Source of the DNA: Bacteroidia bacterium
Lineage (GTDB): Bacteria; Bacteroidota; Bacteroidia; Bacteroidales; Prolixibacteraceae
Assembly (NCBI GenBank): GCA_025358025.1
Contig: JANYKW010000087.1
Span: 62,001-126,000, forward strand
Length of the DNA: 64,000 bases
Direction: 5' to 3'
Shown here: in pieces, positions 17,570 to 27,026 of the stretch
How positions within the stretch are numbered: position 1 is the first letter of the stretch
Layout of the letters: each line of letters starts with the position of its first letter
Made by a program: the position numbers and the translations under genes
Notes under the pieces: generated by a model
Seen by the model: only the letters and a program-made list of their open reading frames with translations
The model's database searches: none
Told to the model about the DNA's origin: nothing

Positions 17570-19510
17570 ATGAGTACACTTAATTCAAAAATACCTTCGG
17601 GCCCGATTGCCGAAAAATGGTCTAACCACAAAGCAAAGATAAAAGTTGTCAGTCCTGCCAATAAACGTAAATTGGATATAATTGTTGTCGGTACGGGCCT
17701 TGCAGGAGCTTCTGCAGCAGCTTCCCTGGCGGAGCTGGGGTACAATGTAACTGCTTTCTGTTACCAGGACAGCCCAAGAAGGGCACACTCGATCGCAGCG
17801 CAAGGTGGGATAAATGCTGCCAAGAATTACCAGAACGACAATGATTCTGTTTATCGTCTTTTCTATGACACCATTAAGGGAGGAGACTATCGTGCACGCG
17901 AGGCCAATGTGCACCGCCTTGCTGAGGTTTCGCCCAATATCATCGACCAGTGTGTGGCACAAGGTGTTCCTTTTGCACGTGAGTACGGAGGCACTTTATC
18001 GAACCGTTCCTTTGGAGGGGTATTGGTGAGCCGCACTTTCTATGCGCGCGGTCAGACAGGTCAACAGCTGTTGCTGGGAGCCTATTCAGCGCTCAACCGT
18101 CAGATCCATGAAGGCAATGTAAAGATGCATACTCGCCACGAAATGCTGGAGCTCGTTGTCATAGAGGGGAAAGCGCGTGGAATTATTGCCCGTGACATGG
18201 TAACAGGCGAAGTAAAACGTTTTGGAGCGCATGCCGTGGTACTGGCAACAGGAGGCTATGGAAACGTATTCTTTCTTTCCACCAACGCGATGGGGTGCAA
18301 TGCATCCGCCTCGTGGGTGGCTTACAAGAAGGGGGCATTTTTTGCAAATCCCTGTTATGTCCAGATACACCCGACCTGTATTCCGGTTCATGGATCACAG
18401 CAATCCAAGCTAACGCTGATGTCTGAATCGTTACGTAACGACGGTCGTGTGTGGGTTCCCAGGAAAGCTGAAGATGCAGCAAAATTGAGAAAAGGAGAGA
18501 TTAAGCCAAATGATATTGCCGACGAAGACCGTGATTTCTATCTTGAGCGCAGATATCCTTCTTACGGGAATCTGGTGCCGAGGGATGTTGCCTCCAGGGC
18601 AGCTAAAGAGCGATGTGATGCAGGCTTTGGTGTGAATAAGGAGGGGATGGCTGTTTACCTCGATTTTAAATATTCTATTCAAAGACTTGGACAAGAGACT
18701 ATTGCCAAGCGTTACGGTAACCTTTTTCAGATGTATGAGAAGATTACCGATGTTGATCCATACAAGGAGCCCATGCAAATTTATCCTGCAATCCATTACA
18801 CCATGGGTGGAACCTGGGTTGATTACAACCTGATGACTTCCATCCCGGGACTATATTCCCTGGGAGAGGCAAACTTTTCAGATCATGGAGCCAACCGTTT
18901 GGGGGCCTCTGCACTTATGCAGGGACTTGCTGATGGATATTTTGTATTGCCTTATACGATCGGAGATTACCTGGGCAATGAGATCATGGTTCCAAAGATC
19001 AAAACAGATCTTCCGGAGTTTGATGCAGCCGAAAGGGCAGTAGTTACTAAACTGGAGATGCTTTTCAACATCAAAGGCAAGACCCCAGCCGACCACTTCC
19101 ACAAAAAACTGGGTACCATTCTATGGGACAATGTAGGAATGTCACGCAAAGAGGCAGGATTGAAAACAGCCATCCTGGAGATTCAAAAACTCAGAAAGGA
19201 GTTTTATTCCGACCTTCTGGTTCCCGGAGAGCTCAAAAATGTTAATCCTGAGTTGGAGAAAGCGGGGCGGGTAGCAGATTTCCTTGAATTGGGTGAGTTG
19301 CTTGCGCGAGATGCACTCAACCGCAAAGAATCCTGCGGTGGCCACTTCCGTGAAGAGTCTGCGACAGATGATGGTGAGGCCAGGCGCGACGACGAGAACT
19401 TCGCCTATGTAGCTGCATGGGAATACAAGGGGATGGATGAAGAGCCATTTCTCCACAAAGAGGATCTTTTATTCGAAACCATCGAATTAACACAGAGGAG
19501 TTATAAATAA
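17570..19510 (+). CDS. sdhA: Succinate dehydrogenase / fumarate reductase flavoprotein subunit
   Basis: This catalytic subunit of 646 residues interconverts succinate and fumarate. The FAD-binding GTGLAGA is near residue 41, and the covalent FAD histidine is His73 in [15 protein letters not shown]. Further landmarks are [12 protein letters not shown], the IHPTCIP segment, and the [12 protein letters not shown] and [18 protein letters not shown] motifs. It is co-directional with sdhC (24-base gap) and sdhB (22-base gap). The direction in vivo (respiration or fumarate reduction with menaquinone) cannot be decided from sequence. Confidence 0.97.
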   Translation: MSTLNSKIPSGPIAEKWSNHKAKIKVVSPANKRKLDIIVVGTGLAGASAAASLAELGYNVTAFCYQDSPRRAHSIAAQGGINAAKNYQNDNDSVYRLFYDTIKGGDYRAREANVHRLAEVSPNIIDQCVAQGVPFAREYGGTLSNRSFGGVLVSRTFYARGQTGQQLLLGAYSALNRQIHEGNVKMHTRHEMLELVVIEGKARGIIARDMVTGEVKRFGAHAVVLATGGYGNVFFLSTNAMGCNASASWVAYKKGAFFANPCYVQIHPTCIPVHGSQQSKLTLMSESLRNDGRVWVPRKAEDAAKLRKGEIKPNDIADEDRDFYLERRYPSYGNLVPRDVASRAAKERCDAGFGVNKEGMAVYLDFKYSIQRLGQETIAKRYGNLFQMYEKITDVDPYKEPMQIYPAIHYTMGGTWVDYNLMTSIPGLYSLGEANFSDHGANRLGASALMQGLADGYFVLPYTIGDYLGNEIMVPKIKTDLPEFDAAERAVVTKLEMLFNIKGKTPADHFHKKLGTILWDNVGMSRKEAGLKTAILEIQKLRKEFYSDLLVPGELKNVNPELEKAGRVADFLELGELLARDALNRKESCGGHFREESATDDGEARRDDENFAYVAAWEYKGMDEEPFLHKEDLLFETIELTQRSYK

Positions 19511-19532
19511 TTGCAGAAATAAAACGATAAAA

Positions 19533-20294
19533 ATGGCAGATATAATTCTAAACAAAATATATGTAAAGGTTTGGAGACAAAATAGTCCAAAGTCCAAAGG
19601 ACGGTTTGAGACCTACCTGGTTGAAACCGTGTCGCAAGGCACCTCTTTTCTGGAGATGATTGATATCCTGAACGATAAACTGATTTTGGAAGGGAAAGAT
19701 CCAATAGCCTTTGACCACGATTGCAGGGAAGGGATCTGCGGGATGTGCTCCATGTATGTAAATGGTCATGCACATGGTCCGGATGCAGAAGTGACAACAT
19801 GCCAACTTCACATGCGCAAGTTCAGCGAAGGACAAACTATCGTGGTCGAACCATGGCGTGCGGCGGCATTCCCCGTAATCAAAGATATGATGGTTGATCG
19901 GACTGCCTTTGAAAAAATTCAGCAGGCCGGTGGTTATGTTTCAGTTAATACCGGTGGAATTCCGGATGGAAATGTTATTTTGATCGGGCAGGATGATGCA
20001 GAAGAAGCCATGGATGCAGCTGCATGCATTGGCTGCGGTGCATGTGTTGCAACCTGCAAAAATTCTTCAGCCATGCTGTTTGTTGCAGCCAAGGTATCGC
20101 AACTGGCAAAATTGCCCCAGGGCCGGATTGAAGCAAAGAAGCGGGCGAAAGCCATGGTAGCCAAAATGGATGAGTTAGGGTTTGGCGGATGTACCAATAC
20201 GGGGGGGTGCGAACTGGCATGCCCCAAAAGCATCTCCATAGCACACATTGCCCGGCTTAACCGCGAATACCTGCGTGCTAAATTTTCGGACTGA
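19533..20294 (+). CDS. sdhB: Succinate dehydrogenase / fumarate reductase iron-sulfur subunit
   Basis: This 253-residue electron-transfer subunit has an N-terminal 2Fe-2S domain (CREGICGMC from Cys64, plus a later Cys near 90). C-terminal ferredoxin motifs [11 protein letters not shown] and a [12 protein letters not shown] stretch supply the 4Fe-4S and 3Fe-4S ligands. It ends the sdhCAB transcript and is followed by a perfect 18-bp palindrome that likely terminates it. Confidence 0.97.
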   Translation: MADIILNKIYVKVWRQNSPKSKGRFETYLVETVSQGTSFLEMIDILNDKLILEGKDPIAFDHDCREGICGMCSMYVNGHAHGPDAEVTTCQLHMRKFSEGQTIVVEPWRAAAFPVIKDMMVDRTAFEKIQQAGGYVSVNTGGIPDGNVILIGQDDAEEAMDAAACIGCGACVATCKNSSAMLFVAAKVSQLAKLPQGRIEAKKRAKAMVAKMDELGFGGCTNTGGCELACPKSISIAHIARLNREYLRAKFSD

Positions 20295-20326
20295 GGGATA
20301 TCTGATGCAAGAAGCAGGATGGTCCG

Positions 20327-20371
20327 AATGTAATACAGGAGATTTTCAAAGCTAATCTCCTGTATTACATT
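20327..20371. terminator. Perfect 18-bp palindrome after sdhB
   Basis: AATGTAATACAGGAGATT (20327-20344) pairs without mismatch with the segment 20354-20371 across a 9-base loop. No long T-run follows. It is most likely the sdhCAB terminator, and the symmetric stem could work on both strands. Confidence 0.7.
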
Positions 20372-20505
20372 TAGTCAGCAATTGCGCTTATCAACAGCAG
20401 ATAGTTCATAACTCTTTCCGGCATTATATAAGCAAAGAACATTTGTTTTTTCATATTATCTAACTTCGCCTCGTTACATGGAAATTCTTCCATAAAACCG
20501 AAACG

Positions 20506-21231
20506 ATGCCCTATAGAAGATTACCCAATACAGACCAGGCAAGGTTAAGAGCTATCAATACCGCAATATTGATGGGACAGAAAAAAGCTATTGAAGAACT
20601 TGCATTTTCTGTTGGGACGCTCAATCGGTTAAGGGCTTTTTTCCCAGCTTTTGAAACAAATCTTATCCACCACAAACTGGCAAGAGCCCAACAGGATAAA
20701 AACAGTCGCTGTTATCTTGAAATTGCAAAAAAGGCCAGAATATACCTTTCTCACTTTATACAGATACTAAATTTTTCTATTCAACGCGGTGATATGAAGG
20801 CAGACGCCCGTAATTATTATGGGATGGTTGGCGATAAAAAATCACCCTCCTTAATTTTAGAATCTGAATTGCTTGAGTGGGGCAAGAAGATGATTGAGGG
20901 CGAGCATCAAAGGGTTCTTCACGGTGGGAACCCACTCTACAATCCTTCCATTGCTGTTGTCAAAGTAAAGTTTGATCAGTTCGTAGATGCATACCATTTC
21001 CAGAAAACGCTACAAAACAATACGGTCAGATGGACCCAAAAAGTGGCAGGGATGCGCGCCGAAGCCGACGAGATAATTTTGGATATCTGGAACGAGGCAG
21101 AGGAATATTATGCATCCTATCCCGAGGAGATTAAAAGGGAGAGGGCTGCTGAATACGGGGTTGTGTATGTCTTTCGTCCCAATGAGAAACATCGGAGTAA
21201 TGCCGGTATCAGAAGTAAGCATGATTTTTAA
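20506..21231 (+). CDS. Hypothetical protein, unrecognised
   Basis: This 241-residue soluble protein has no signal peptide or membrane segment. It begins PYRRLPNTDQARLRA and is rich in predicted helices. A charged, lysine/arginine-rich middle (LARAQQDKNSRCYLEIAKKARIYLSHFIQ) is followed by an acidic helix (RAEADEIILDIWNEAEEYYASYPEEIKRE). I recall similar helical proteins with a PYRRLPNTD-type start in other Bacteroidota, but I cannot name a function. It stands alone between two strong palindromes (20327-20371, 21278-21334), suggesting its own short transcript. A weak -7-like TAACTTCG lies at 20461. Confidence 0.75.
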   Translation: MPYRRLPNTDQARLRAINTAILMGQKKAIEELAFSVGTLNRLRAFFPAFETNLIHHKLARAQQDKNSRCYLEIAKKARIYLSHFIQILNFSIQRGDMKADARNYYGMVGDKKSPSLILESELLEWGKKMIEGEHQRVLHGGNPLYNPSIAVVKVKFDQFVDAYHFQKTLQNNTVRWTQKVAGMRAEADEIILDIWNEAEEYYASYPEEIKRERAAEYGVVYVFRPNEKHRSNAGIRSKHDF

Positions 21232-21277
21232 GACCCTTCCGGTTCCCTTACCTTCCAAGGTGTAAATATCTTATTTT

Positions 21278-21334
21278 AATGGCCTCATAAAATCGAAGAT
21301 TTGCCTCGCTGATCTTCGATTTTATGAGGCCATT
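21278..21334. terminator. Perfect 23-bp palindrome after the 241-residue protein gene
   Basis: The arm from 21278 to 21300 (beginning AATGGCCTCATAAAATCG) pairs perfectly with 21312-21334 across the 11-base loop TTGCCTCGCTG. A short TTTA follows. It lies 46 bases after the stop codon and just upstream of the next promoter. A terminator is the simplest reading. Confidence 0.7.
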
Positions 21335-21353
21335 TATGAATAAGGAATTTGTG

Positions 21354-21361
21354 TAGTTTTG
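21354..21361 (+). promoter_or_regulatory. -7 element for the LTA-synthase-like gene
   Basis: TAGTTTTG matches TAnnTTTG and lies 33 bases before the ATG at 21395, immediately after the 23-bp palindrome. No exact -33 TTTG is seen. Confidence 0.5.
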
Positions 21362-21394
21362 TTCACTTTAAACAATACTAACTGAGGAGATAGG

Positions 21395-23332
21395 ATGGAT
21401 TTGAAGACAATTGTAACGAAAGAGCGCAATGCCACCCTTATGCTGATGTGGAGACTGATGATGATCTACTGTCTTTATTCGGTTCAGCGCATACTTTTTT
21501 ATCTGTTTAACAGCAGTTATTTCCCACAGATGCAATTGGCTCATTTTGGTGTACTGATGGTTTCCGGACTTAAGTTTGATCTGTCAGCACTTCTCTATGT
21601 AAACAGCTTATTTATCCTTTTAATGCTCCTTCCAATCCGTCAGAAGTATAACAACGGGTATAAAAAATTTGCAAAAGTTATTTTTCTGTTAACAAATTCA
21701 ATTGCCCTTTTAGCCAATTTTATCGATGTGGTTTACTTCAGGTATGTATTGAGAAGGACTGATTTCAGCATTTTTTCAGAATTCAAAAACGAGTCCCATT
21801 TGTGGAAAATCATTGCGATCGGTCTGGTACAGTATTGGTATCTGGTGGTTATTATTGTATTGATGGTTCTATTTCTAATGTGGGTATATGGAGATCATAA
21901 AAGCAGCAGGTTAATCAGATCAAATGCCTTGTTTTATTCAATTTCCACCATTGTGATGCTTCTGTTTTCCGGATTGACTGTTGCCGGTATGCGGGGCGGA
22001 TTTACCGGGACAACCCGTCCCATCACCATTAGCAATGCCATTGAAAGGGTGAATAAACCCATTGAATCTTCCATTGTGCTCAACACTCCTTTTTCCATCA
22101 TCCGGACCATTTCTGCAAAAACATTTGAAGAGGTGAGGTTCTTTGAAGAGAAAGATGCTGAAAAGATTTATAGTCCCATTCATAATGGTTATCCTGCCGG
22201 AAGTTTTAATCCGATGAATGTGGTTGTGATAATTTTGGAAAGTTTTACAAAAGAGGTGGTTGGATCACTTAACAAAGATTTGGAACAAGGTAATTATAAG
22301 GGATATACTCCATTTTTAGATTCTTTGATACACAAAAGTTATACCTGGAAATACTCATTTGCCAACGGGGTTAAATCCATTGATGCCATCCCTTCTGTGA
22401 TTGCAGGAGTGCCTTCACTTGTTCAGCCATTTGTGCTTTCACGTTATTCGTTGAATGAGATGGAAGGACTTGCTTCAACTTTAAAGAAGAAAGGATACGA
22501 CGCCGGGTTTTTTCATGGGGCTCCCAATGGTTCCATGGGATTTGATGCGATTACCCATATGCTCTCCATTCAGAAATATTTTGGACAGAATGAGTATGGT
22601 CGCAAAGATGATTCAGACGGGTACTGGGGGATTCCGGATGAGCTATTTCTGAACTACTGTGCGAACAATTTCAGTCAGCTGAAGGAACCGTTTATCGCAT
22701 CAGTCTTCACACTATCCTCACATCATCCCTATATTCTCCCAAAAAAATATGAGAATACCTTCAAAGGCGGTCCCAATCCGCTTTATAAATGTATCGAATA
22801 CAGTGACTATTCATTAAGGGAATTTTTCAGGGAGGCATCCCGGCAACCCTGGTATAAGAACACACTTTTTGTATTAACGGCAGATCACTCACTCCCCTCG
22901 AACGACCATAAGGAGTACATTACTTCAACCGGTCTTTTTTCCATACCAATCATCTTTCACCATCCGAATAGTGACCTGGCAGGCATGGACTCCTCTTTGA
23001 TCCAGCAGATTGATATCTTTCCGACTGTCATGGGATACCTGAAATATGATGCACCTTATTTCGCTTTCGGCAGCGATCGCTTCAATCCCCGCGAGCATCC
23101 ATATACTATTAACTATGTAAATGGATATTACCAGTTTATGGAGGATGATATCCTTCTTCAGTCTGATGGGAAAAACCTTTTGGCCGCCTATCATTTCAAA
23201 GAAGATCCTCAGTATCTTCGCAATCTTTCAGGAAGCAGGGACAGTACGATTACCATGCACTTCCAGCGATTCAAGGCTTTTCTTCAACAGTACAACAACA
23301 GAATGGTCGAAAATCGTCTGACAATCAAATGA
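21395..23332 (+). CDS. LTA synthase-like membrane sulfatase-fold transferase
   Basis: This 645-residue inner-membrane enzyme has about five N-terminal helices (roughly residues 15-200) and a periplasmic alkaline-phosphatase-superfamily domain. Motifs fit the LtaS/OpgB/MdoB group: VVIILESFTKE with the likely Thr nucleophile, FANGVKSIDAIPSVIAG, SSHHPYILPKKYE, and LTADHSLPSND. Gram-negative Bacteroidota have no lipoteichoic acid. The more likely activity is transfer of phosphoglycerol or phosphoethanolamine to an envelope glycan or lipid, but the substrate cannot be read from sequence. A phosphatase lipoprotein follows 118 bases downstream. Confidence 0.85.
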   Translation: MDLKTIVTKERNATLMLMWRLMMIYCLYSVQRILFYLFNSSYFPQMQLAHFGVLMVSGLKFDLSALLYVNSLFILLMLLPIRQKYNNGYKKFAKVIFLLTNSIALLANFIDVVYFRYVLRRTDFSIFSEFKNESHLWKIIAIGLVQYWYLVVIIVLMVLFLMWVYGDHKSSRLIRSNALFYSISTIVMLLFSGLTVAGMRGGFTGTTRPITISNAIERVNKPIESSIVLNTPFSIIRTISAKTFEEVRFFEEKDAEKIYSPIHNGYPAGSFNPMNVVVIILESFTKEVVGSLNKDLEQGNYKGYTPFLDSLIHKSYTWKYSFANGVKSIDAIPSVIAGVPSLVQPFVLSRYSLNEMEGLASTLKKKGYDAGFFHGAPNGSMGFDAITHMLSIQKYFGQNEYGRKDDSDGYWGIPDELFLNYCANNFSQLKEPFIASVFTLSSHHPYILPKKYENTFKGGPNPLYKCIEYSDYSLREFFREASRQPWYKNTLFVLTADHSLPSNDHKEYITSTGLFSIPIIFHHPNSDLAGMDSSLIQQIDIFPTVMGYLKYDAPYFAFGSDRFNPREHPYTINYVNGYYQFMEDDILLQSDGKNLLAAYHFKEDPQYLRNLSGSRDSTITMHFQRFKAFLQQYNNRMVENRLTIK

Positions 23333-23450
23333 TGATGTTGTGATTCGCTGATTTGCAGTTTGTTCAATAGGTGGTTAGATGAATGGGGTTGAAACTTATT
23401 TTGTCAAATCTGAGTAAAAGGGGATAGATGAACATTTTAACAATCAGATT

Positions 23451-24404
23451 ATGAGATATAAATTGAATCAGAATATTGCCCGCAATCCATTATTTTGCAT
23501 CATATTGTTGGCATTTCTGGTTTCAGGATGTTTGGCAAAACCTGTCGCTGAGACACCTCCAAACAATGGATTCAATTTTTTTGTGCTCTCCGACATGGGT
23601 TCAACAGGTCCATTCCGTGAAGACTCTGTGGCGCACACTGTGAACAGGCTTTCCGGCATTTTGCATCCCAGGTTTGTGATAAATCAGGGAGATTTTTTCC
23701 ATGATCAGGGTGTCAGAGATACACTGGATTCACTTTGGAATGCGCAGTTTGAGAAAATGTTTTCTGCTCCCGAATTAAATATCAAATGGTACTCCATCGC
23801 AGGAAACCACGAATATATTGGTAATCCTCAAGCCTTGATCGATTATGGGAAGCACAATGGGAGATGGACCATGCCTGCCCGCAATTATACATTTGTTCAG
23901 AAGGTAGACAGCAATACATCCATCCGCTTTGTTATGATTGACACCTCTCCTTTTGTGACCTTCTACCATCACGATCCAAAATACTTTGCTGTGAAGTCGC
24001 AAAATCCTGCTAAAACCGTTGCCTTCGTTGACAGTGTTCTGGCCTGCTCGCGAGAAACCTGGAAGGTGGTTGTTGGTCATCACCCTATCTATACTTCAGA
24101 CTTTACACAGGGAAATACGTATGGACTTATTGAGCAAATTGCTCCGCTTCTGCGAAAGTACCAGGTTGATTTCTACCTGAATGGTCATGTACATAAATTT
24201 GAGCATTACCAAAGAGAGGGAATAGACTATATGATTACTACAACAGGAGTAAAGCCCCGCTGGACAAATCCATGGTTTTTCACCAAATATGTGCAAAAAT
24301 CTTTGGGATTTACGGTTTGCCATGTAACATCTCATGAATTTGCTTTTTACTTTATCAATGAGAAAGGCGAGTCGCTATATTCCTATCGGAGGAAGAAAGA
24401 TTAG
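23451..24404 (+). CDS. Metallophosphoesterase lipoprotein (acid-phosphatase-like)
   Basis: The signal peptide ends with lipobox VSGC, so the 317-residue protein is likely anchored outside the cytoplasm. Calcineurin-like metal motifs are in order: SDMGSTG, QGDFFHD, AGNHEYIG, VVGHHPIY and LNGHVHKFEH. The spacing and GNHEY resemble tartrate-resistant purple acid phosphatases. It follows the LTA-synthase-like gene in the same direction and may act on the same envelope phospho-sugars or recover phosphate; that link is inferred from position only. Confidence 0.87.
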   Translation: MRYKLNQNIARNPLFCIILLAFLVSGCLAKPVAETPPNNGFNFFVLSDMGSTGPFREDSVAHTVNRLSGILHPRFVINQGDFFHDQGVRDTLDSLWNAQFEKMFSAPELNIKWYSIAGNHEYIGNPQALIDYGKHNGRWTMPARNYTFVQKVDSNTSIRFVMIDTSPFVTFYHHDPKYFAVKSQNPAKTVAFVDSVLACSRETWKVVVGHHPIYTSDFTQGNTYGLIEQIAPLLRKYQVDFYLNGHVHKFEHYQREGIDYMITTTGVKPRWTNPWFFTKYVQKSLGFTVCHVTSHEFAFYFINEKGESLYSYRRKKD

Positions 24405-24452
24405 GATAATGTGTTGAATAGCCGATGTGATGATTGGGCTATATGAAAATCA

Positions 24453-25259
24453 TCATAGCTTCTGGTTATTCATATTTCGTGAACCACTTTTATTCATGTT
24501 TTGATTATTTTCATTTTGCAGATCTTCCTCTTCGTCCGAATCTGTACGTTTTGGGGAGGCAGACTTAAGTGGTTTTGGCAGGGTTTTGGTTTTAATGATT
24601 GGGAAACGATAGGAGACAGTAGCCGAAAAATCAAAAGGCACCTCTTTGTTGGTATAACCCAATCCGGGAATAACATAGGGGTTTACGTGCATATCATCGG
24701 TGTGTGCCAGGAGAAATTTTGCACGAACCGACCATCCAAAAAAGATATTAGGAAGCAATTCACCCTTTAATCCAAACAAAAGTTCTGCCCAATGCGCATT
24801 CAGGTAGTCTTTGGGGAAAATGGTGTTGAGGGTACCCCAATAGTTGGTGTAGCTGGCTGAGAGTGTCTCTTGCGAAAAATGAGTATAGCCGTAACGCACG
24901 CCAACAAATACCAGGTCATTGTCTGACAGTGATTCAAATTTGTTGATGTTCACATCCACCCCGATTCTGCCGTAAGGACCTTTGTTGGTATAATGAAAAT
25001 TCTCGTTATCATCATCGACACTCAAATAGCCAACTTCAACGGTAGGGAAAAAATTTCCTTTATATGGATAATCTGCCTGAATCTCGAATCCACTTCGTGT
25101 TGATTTCTGGATATAGGGCATCAGAAACCTGGACACATCGAGCCCTATGCGGGGCCCTTCATATCTCCACACCTCGCTCTTTTTCTGCCCAAAGCCTATA
25201 AGAGGATTAAGGAGTAGTAAGATGAAGATAGATCTTAATGTTTTGTCCATTGGTTTCAT
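24453..25259 (-). CDS. DUF6048-like outer-membrane barrel protein
   Basis: This protein of about 268 residues has a signal peptide (FILLLLNPLIGFGQ) and alternating aromatic strands such as GVRYGYTHFSQETLSASY, which suggest an outer-membrane beta-barrel. It has a charged, asparagine-rich C-terminal tail (SDEEEDLQNENNQN...). It resembles the Bacteroidota family DUF6048. Its start region overlaps the end of the upstream DUF6452-like gene by about 50 bases, showing translational coupling. The track start at 25268 is TTG; the ATG at 25259 or 25250 is more likely. Function unknown. Confidence 0.75.
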   Translation of the reverse strand: MKPMDKTLRSIFILLLLNPLIGFGQKKSEVWRYEGPRIGLDVSRFLMPYIQKSTRSGFEIQADYPYKGNFFPTVEVGYLSVDDDNENFHYTNKGPYGRIGVDVNINKFESLSDNDLVFVGVRYGYTHFSQETLSASYTNYWGTLNTIFPKDYLNAHWAELLFGLKGELLPNIFFGWSVRAKFLLAHTDDMHVNPYVIPGLGYTNKEVPFDFSATVSYRFPIIKTKTLPKPLKSASPKRTDSDEEEDLQNENNQNMNKSGSRNMNNQKL

Positions 25260-25698
25260 ATATTTCAACAGATTTGGGATCTACATGCAGATCGGAAATC
25301 TTTATAGAGTCAATCAGTGAGCTATGCCTGGAAGCAATGAGTTGGTAATATGGTGCAAAGCCGCAGGGTTGTGAGATCAGTTTAATGATCATCGTGTGTT
25401 TCAGCCAGAAGGTACCGGATTTACCATTGGCATATACATTAAATCCTGTCGAATCGGCGGTAAGAGATAACGGCAAGCCAACTTTTGAGGTTAATGCAGG
25501 TGTTTTACTATATTCCAGTGTATCTCCAACGGCATTTCTTTGGTAACCGGTAACCAGAATCGATTGAATATTAACGGAGGTGCTTCCTGAAAAGATGGTA
25601 ATCATCAAGGTCTCTGCCGACTCGTAACAGTGAGAGCCATTGTTACAGGAGAAGAGTAACATGACTGTAAAAATGACTGATGTGAACCGAAAACGCAT
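25207..25698 (-). CDS. DUF6452-like lipoprotein
   Basis: From the ATG at 25698 the protein has a signal peptide with lipobox LLFSC followed by NNGSHCYESAETLMITIF. It resembles DUF6452, a Bacteroidota family I recall beside DUF6048. The track start at 25731 is a TTG inside the predicted promoter, so it is rejected. The pair of a lipoprotein and a barrel with overlapping genes suggests a joint outer-membrane role. No catalytic motif is visible. Confidence 0.75.
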   Translation of the reverse strand: MRFRFTSVIFTVMLLFSCNNGSHCYESAETLMITIFSGSTSVNIQSILVTGYQRNAVGDTLEYSKTPALTSKVGLPLSLTADSTGFNVYANGKSGTFWLKHTMIIKLISQPCGFAPYYQLIASRHSSLIDSIKISDLHVDPKSVEIYETNGQNIKIYLHLTTP

Positions 25699-25728
25699 TC
25701 GTCGAAGGGGTTTGTTGTGTATCTTGCG

Positions 25729-25736
25729 CAAATATA
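25729..25736 (-). promoter_or_regulatory. -7 element for the DUF6452/DUF6048 pair
   Basis: TATATTTG (minus strand) matches TAnnTTTG, about 30 bases before the ATG at 25698. No clear -33 element is seen. Confidence 0.5.
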
Positions 25737-25805
25737 ATCAAATTGGGCGGACAGGATTTATACCCCCGAAATAATTGATAGTTTTGCCCTTCTAATTTCA
25801 GGATC

Positions 25806-26954
25806 ATGAGGACACTTACTTTTATGATTTTTTTCAGTGTTGTATTGTTGGTATATTCTTCAATCAACTATTACGTCTTTACCCGGGGCTTGCTGGTCTT
25901 TTCCTGCAATCCTGTCATGAAGCGATGGTATACTGTCCTTTTCTGGAGTGTTGTCTCTTCTTTCCTCCTCGGGATGTTCTGGGAACGCACTGCTTCTTCC
26001 ATCGTGAGTGAATGGGTATATCGGGTCGGCGCTTTCTGGCTGGCATTTTTCTTCTACTTCCTTATGATTCTGGCTCTTATTGACCTGATCCGGCTCACAG
26101 ATTATTTTTTCCATTTTTTACCCGATTTTTCCCCTGCAGGGAAGTTAAAGCTCGGATTCTCCGTGATCGGTTTTGTGACGCTGATTGTTTTAGGAGGGTA
26201 CATTAACGCGTTGTCAACCAGGATCAAAGAAATTCCATTAACGATACATAAGAAGGTGACCGGGAGTAAAGATTTAAAGATTCTAATGGCATCGGATATA
26301 CACCTGGGGGCTTTGATAGGTGAACGGCAGGAGCTCAAGCTGGTGCGGATTATCAATGAGCAAAAACCGGATTTGGTATTGCTTTGCGGCGATCTGGTTG
26401 ACGGCGATATCGGTCCGGTAATACGAAAGGGGTTGGGAAGGCATATCCAGGAGATCCGCACTCCACTTGGAGTCTTTGCCATTACCGGTAATCATGAATA
26501 CATCGGAGGTATACAGAATACCCTGCCATATCTGAAAGGGATCAATATTAAAATGTTGCTTGACGAGGTTGTGACTCTTCCAAACGGGATACAGCTGGTA
26601 GGACGTGATGACCGCGACAGGCGAAGAATGGGAGGGGCCGACAATCCGCACGAGCTGAAAGTGCTGGTCAAAGATGTGGATCACTCCAAGCCTGTCATCG
26701 TGTTAAACCACCAGCCTTTTCACCTCGACGAGGCCGTTGAGGCAGGTGCTGACCTGCATCTTTCGGGTCATACCCACAACGGACAAATGTGGCCTCTCAA
26801 CTATCTGACTGATGCGATTTTCGAGTTAAGCTGGGGATTGAAACAAAAAGGAAACACCACCTTTTACGTCTCCTCCGGATTCGGATCGTGGGGCCCTCCG
26901 GTTCGTGTAGGTAATCATCCGGAGGTGGTAGTCTTTCAGATTAAATTTGATTGA
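25806..26954 (+). CDS. Membrane metallophosphoesterase (YkuE/YaeI-like)
   Basis: This 382-residue protein has about four N-terminal membrane helices (to residue 135) and a C-terminal calcineurin-like domain. Metal motifs in order: ASDIHLG, CGDLVDGD, TGNHEYIGG, LNHQP and LSGHTHNGQMWP. The GHTHNGQ variant is typical of the YkuE/YaeI group, some of which act on lipid pyrophosphates such as UDP-diacylglucosamine; the substrate here is unknown. It is divergent from the DUF6452-like gene. Confidence 0.88.
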   Translation: MRTLTFMIFFSVVLLVYSSINYYVFTRGLLVFSCNPVMKRWYTVLFWSVVSSFLLGMFWERTASSIVSEWVYRVGAFWLAFFFYFLMILALIDLIRLTDYFFHFLPDFSPAGKLKLGFSVIGFVTLIVLGGYINALSTRIKEIPLTIHKKVTGSKDLKILMASDIHLGALIGERQELKLVRIINEQKPDLVLLCGDLVDGDIGPVIRKGLGRHIQEIRTPLGVFAITGNHEYIGGIQNTLPYLKGINIKMLLDEVVTLPNGIQLVGRDDRDRRRMGGADNPHELKVLVKDVDHSKPVIVLNHQPFHLDEAVEAGADLHLSGHTHNGQMWPLNYLTDAIFELSWGLKQKGNTTFYVSSGFGSWGPPVRVGNHPEVVVFQIKFD

Positions 26955-27026
26955 TCCAGAACGAGCTGATTAATTCTTCAGCCATTATCCTTTCCCCTTT
27001 TTCCCGAATTGCAGCATATAAAATAA

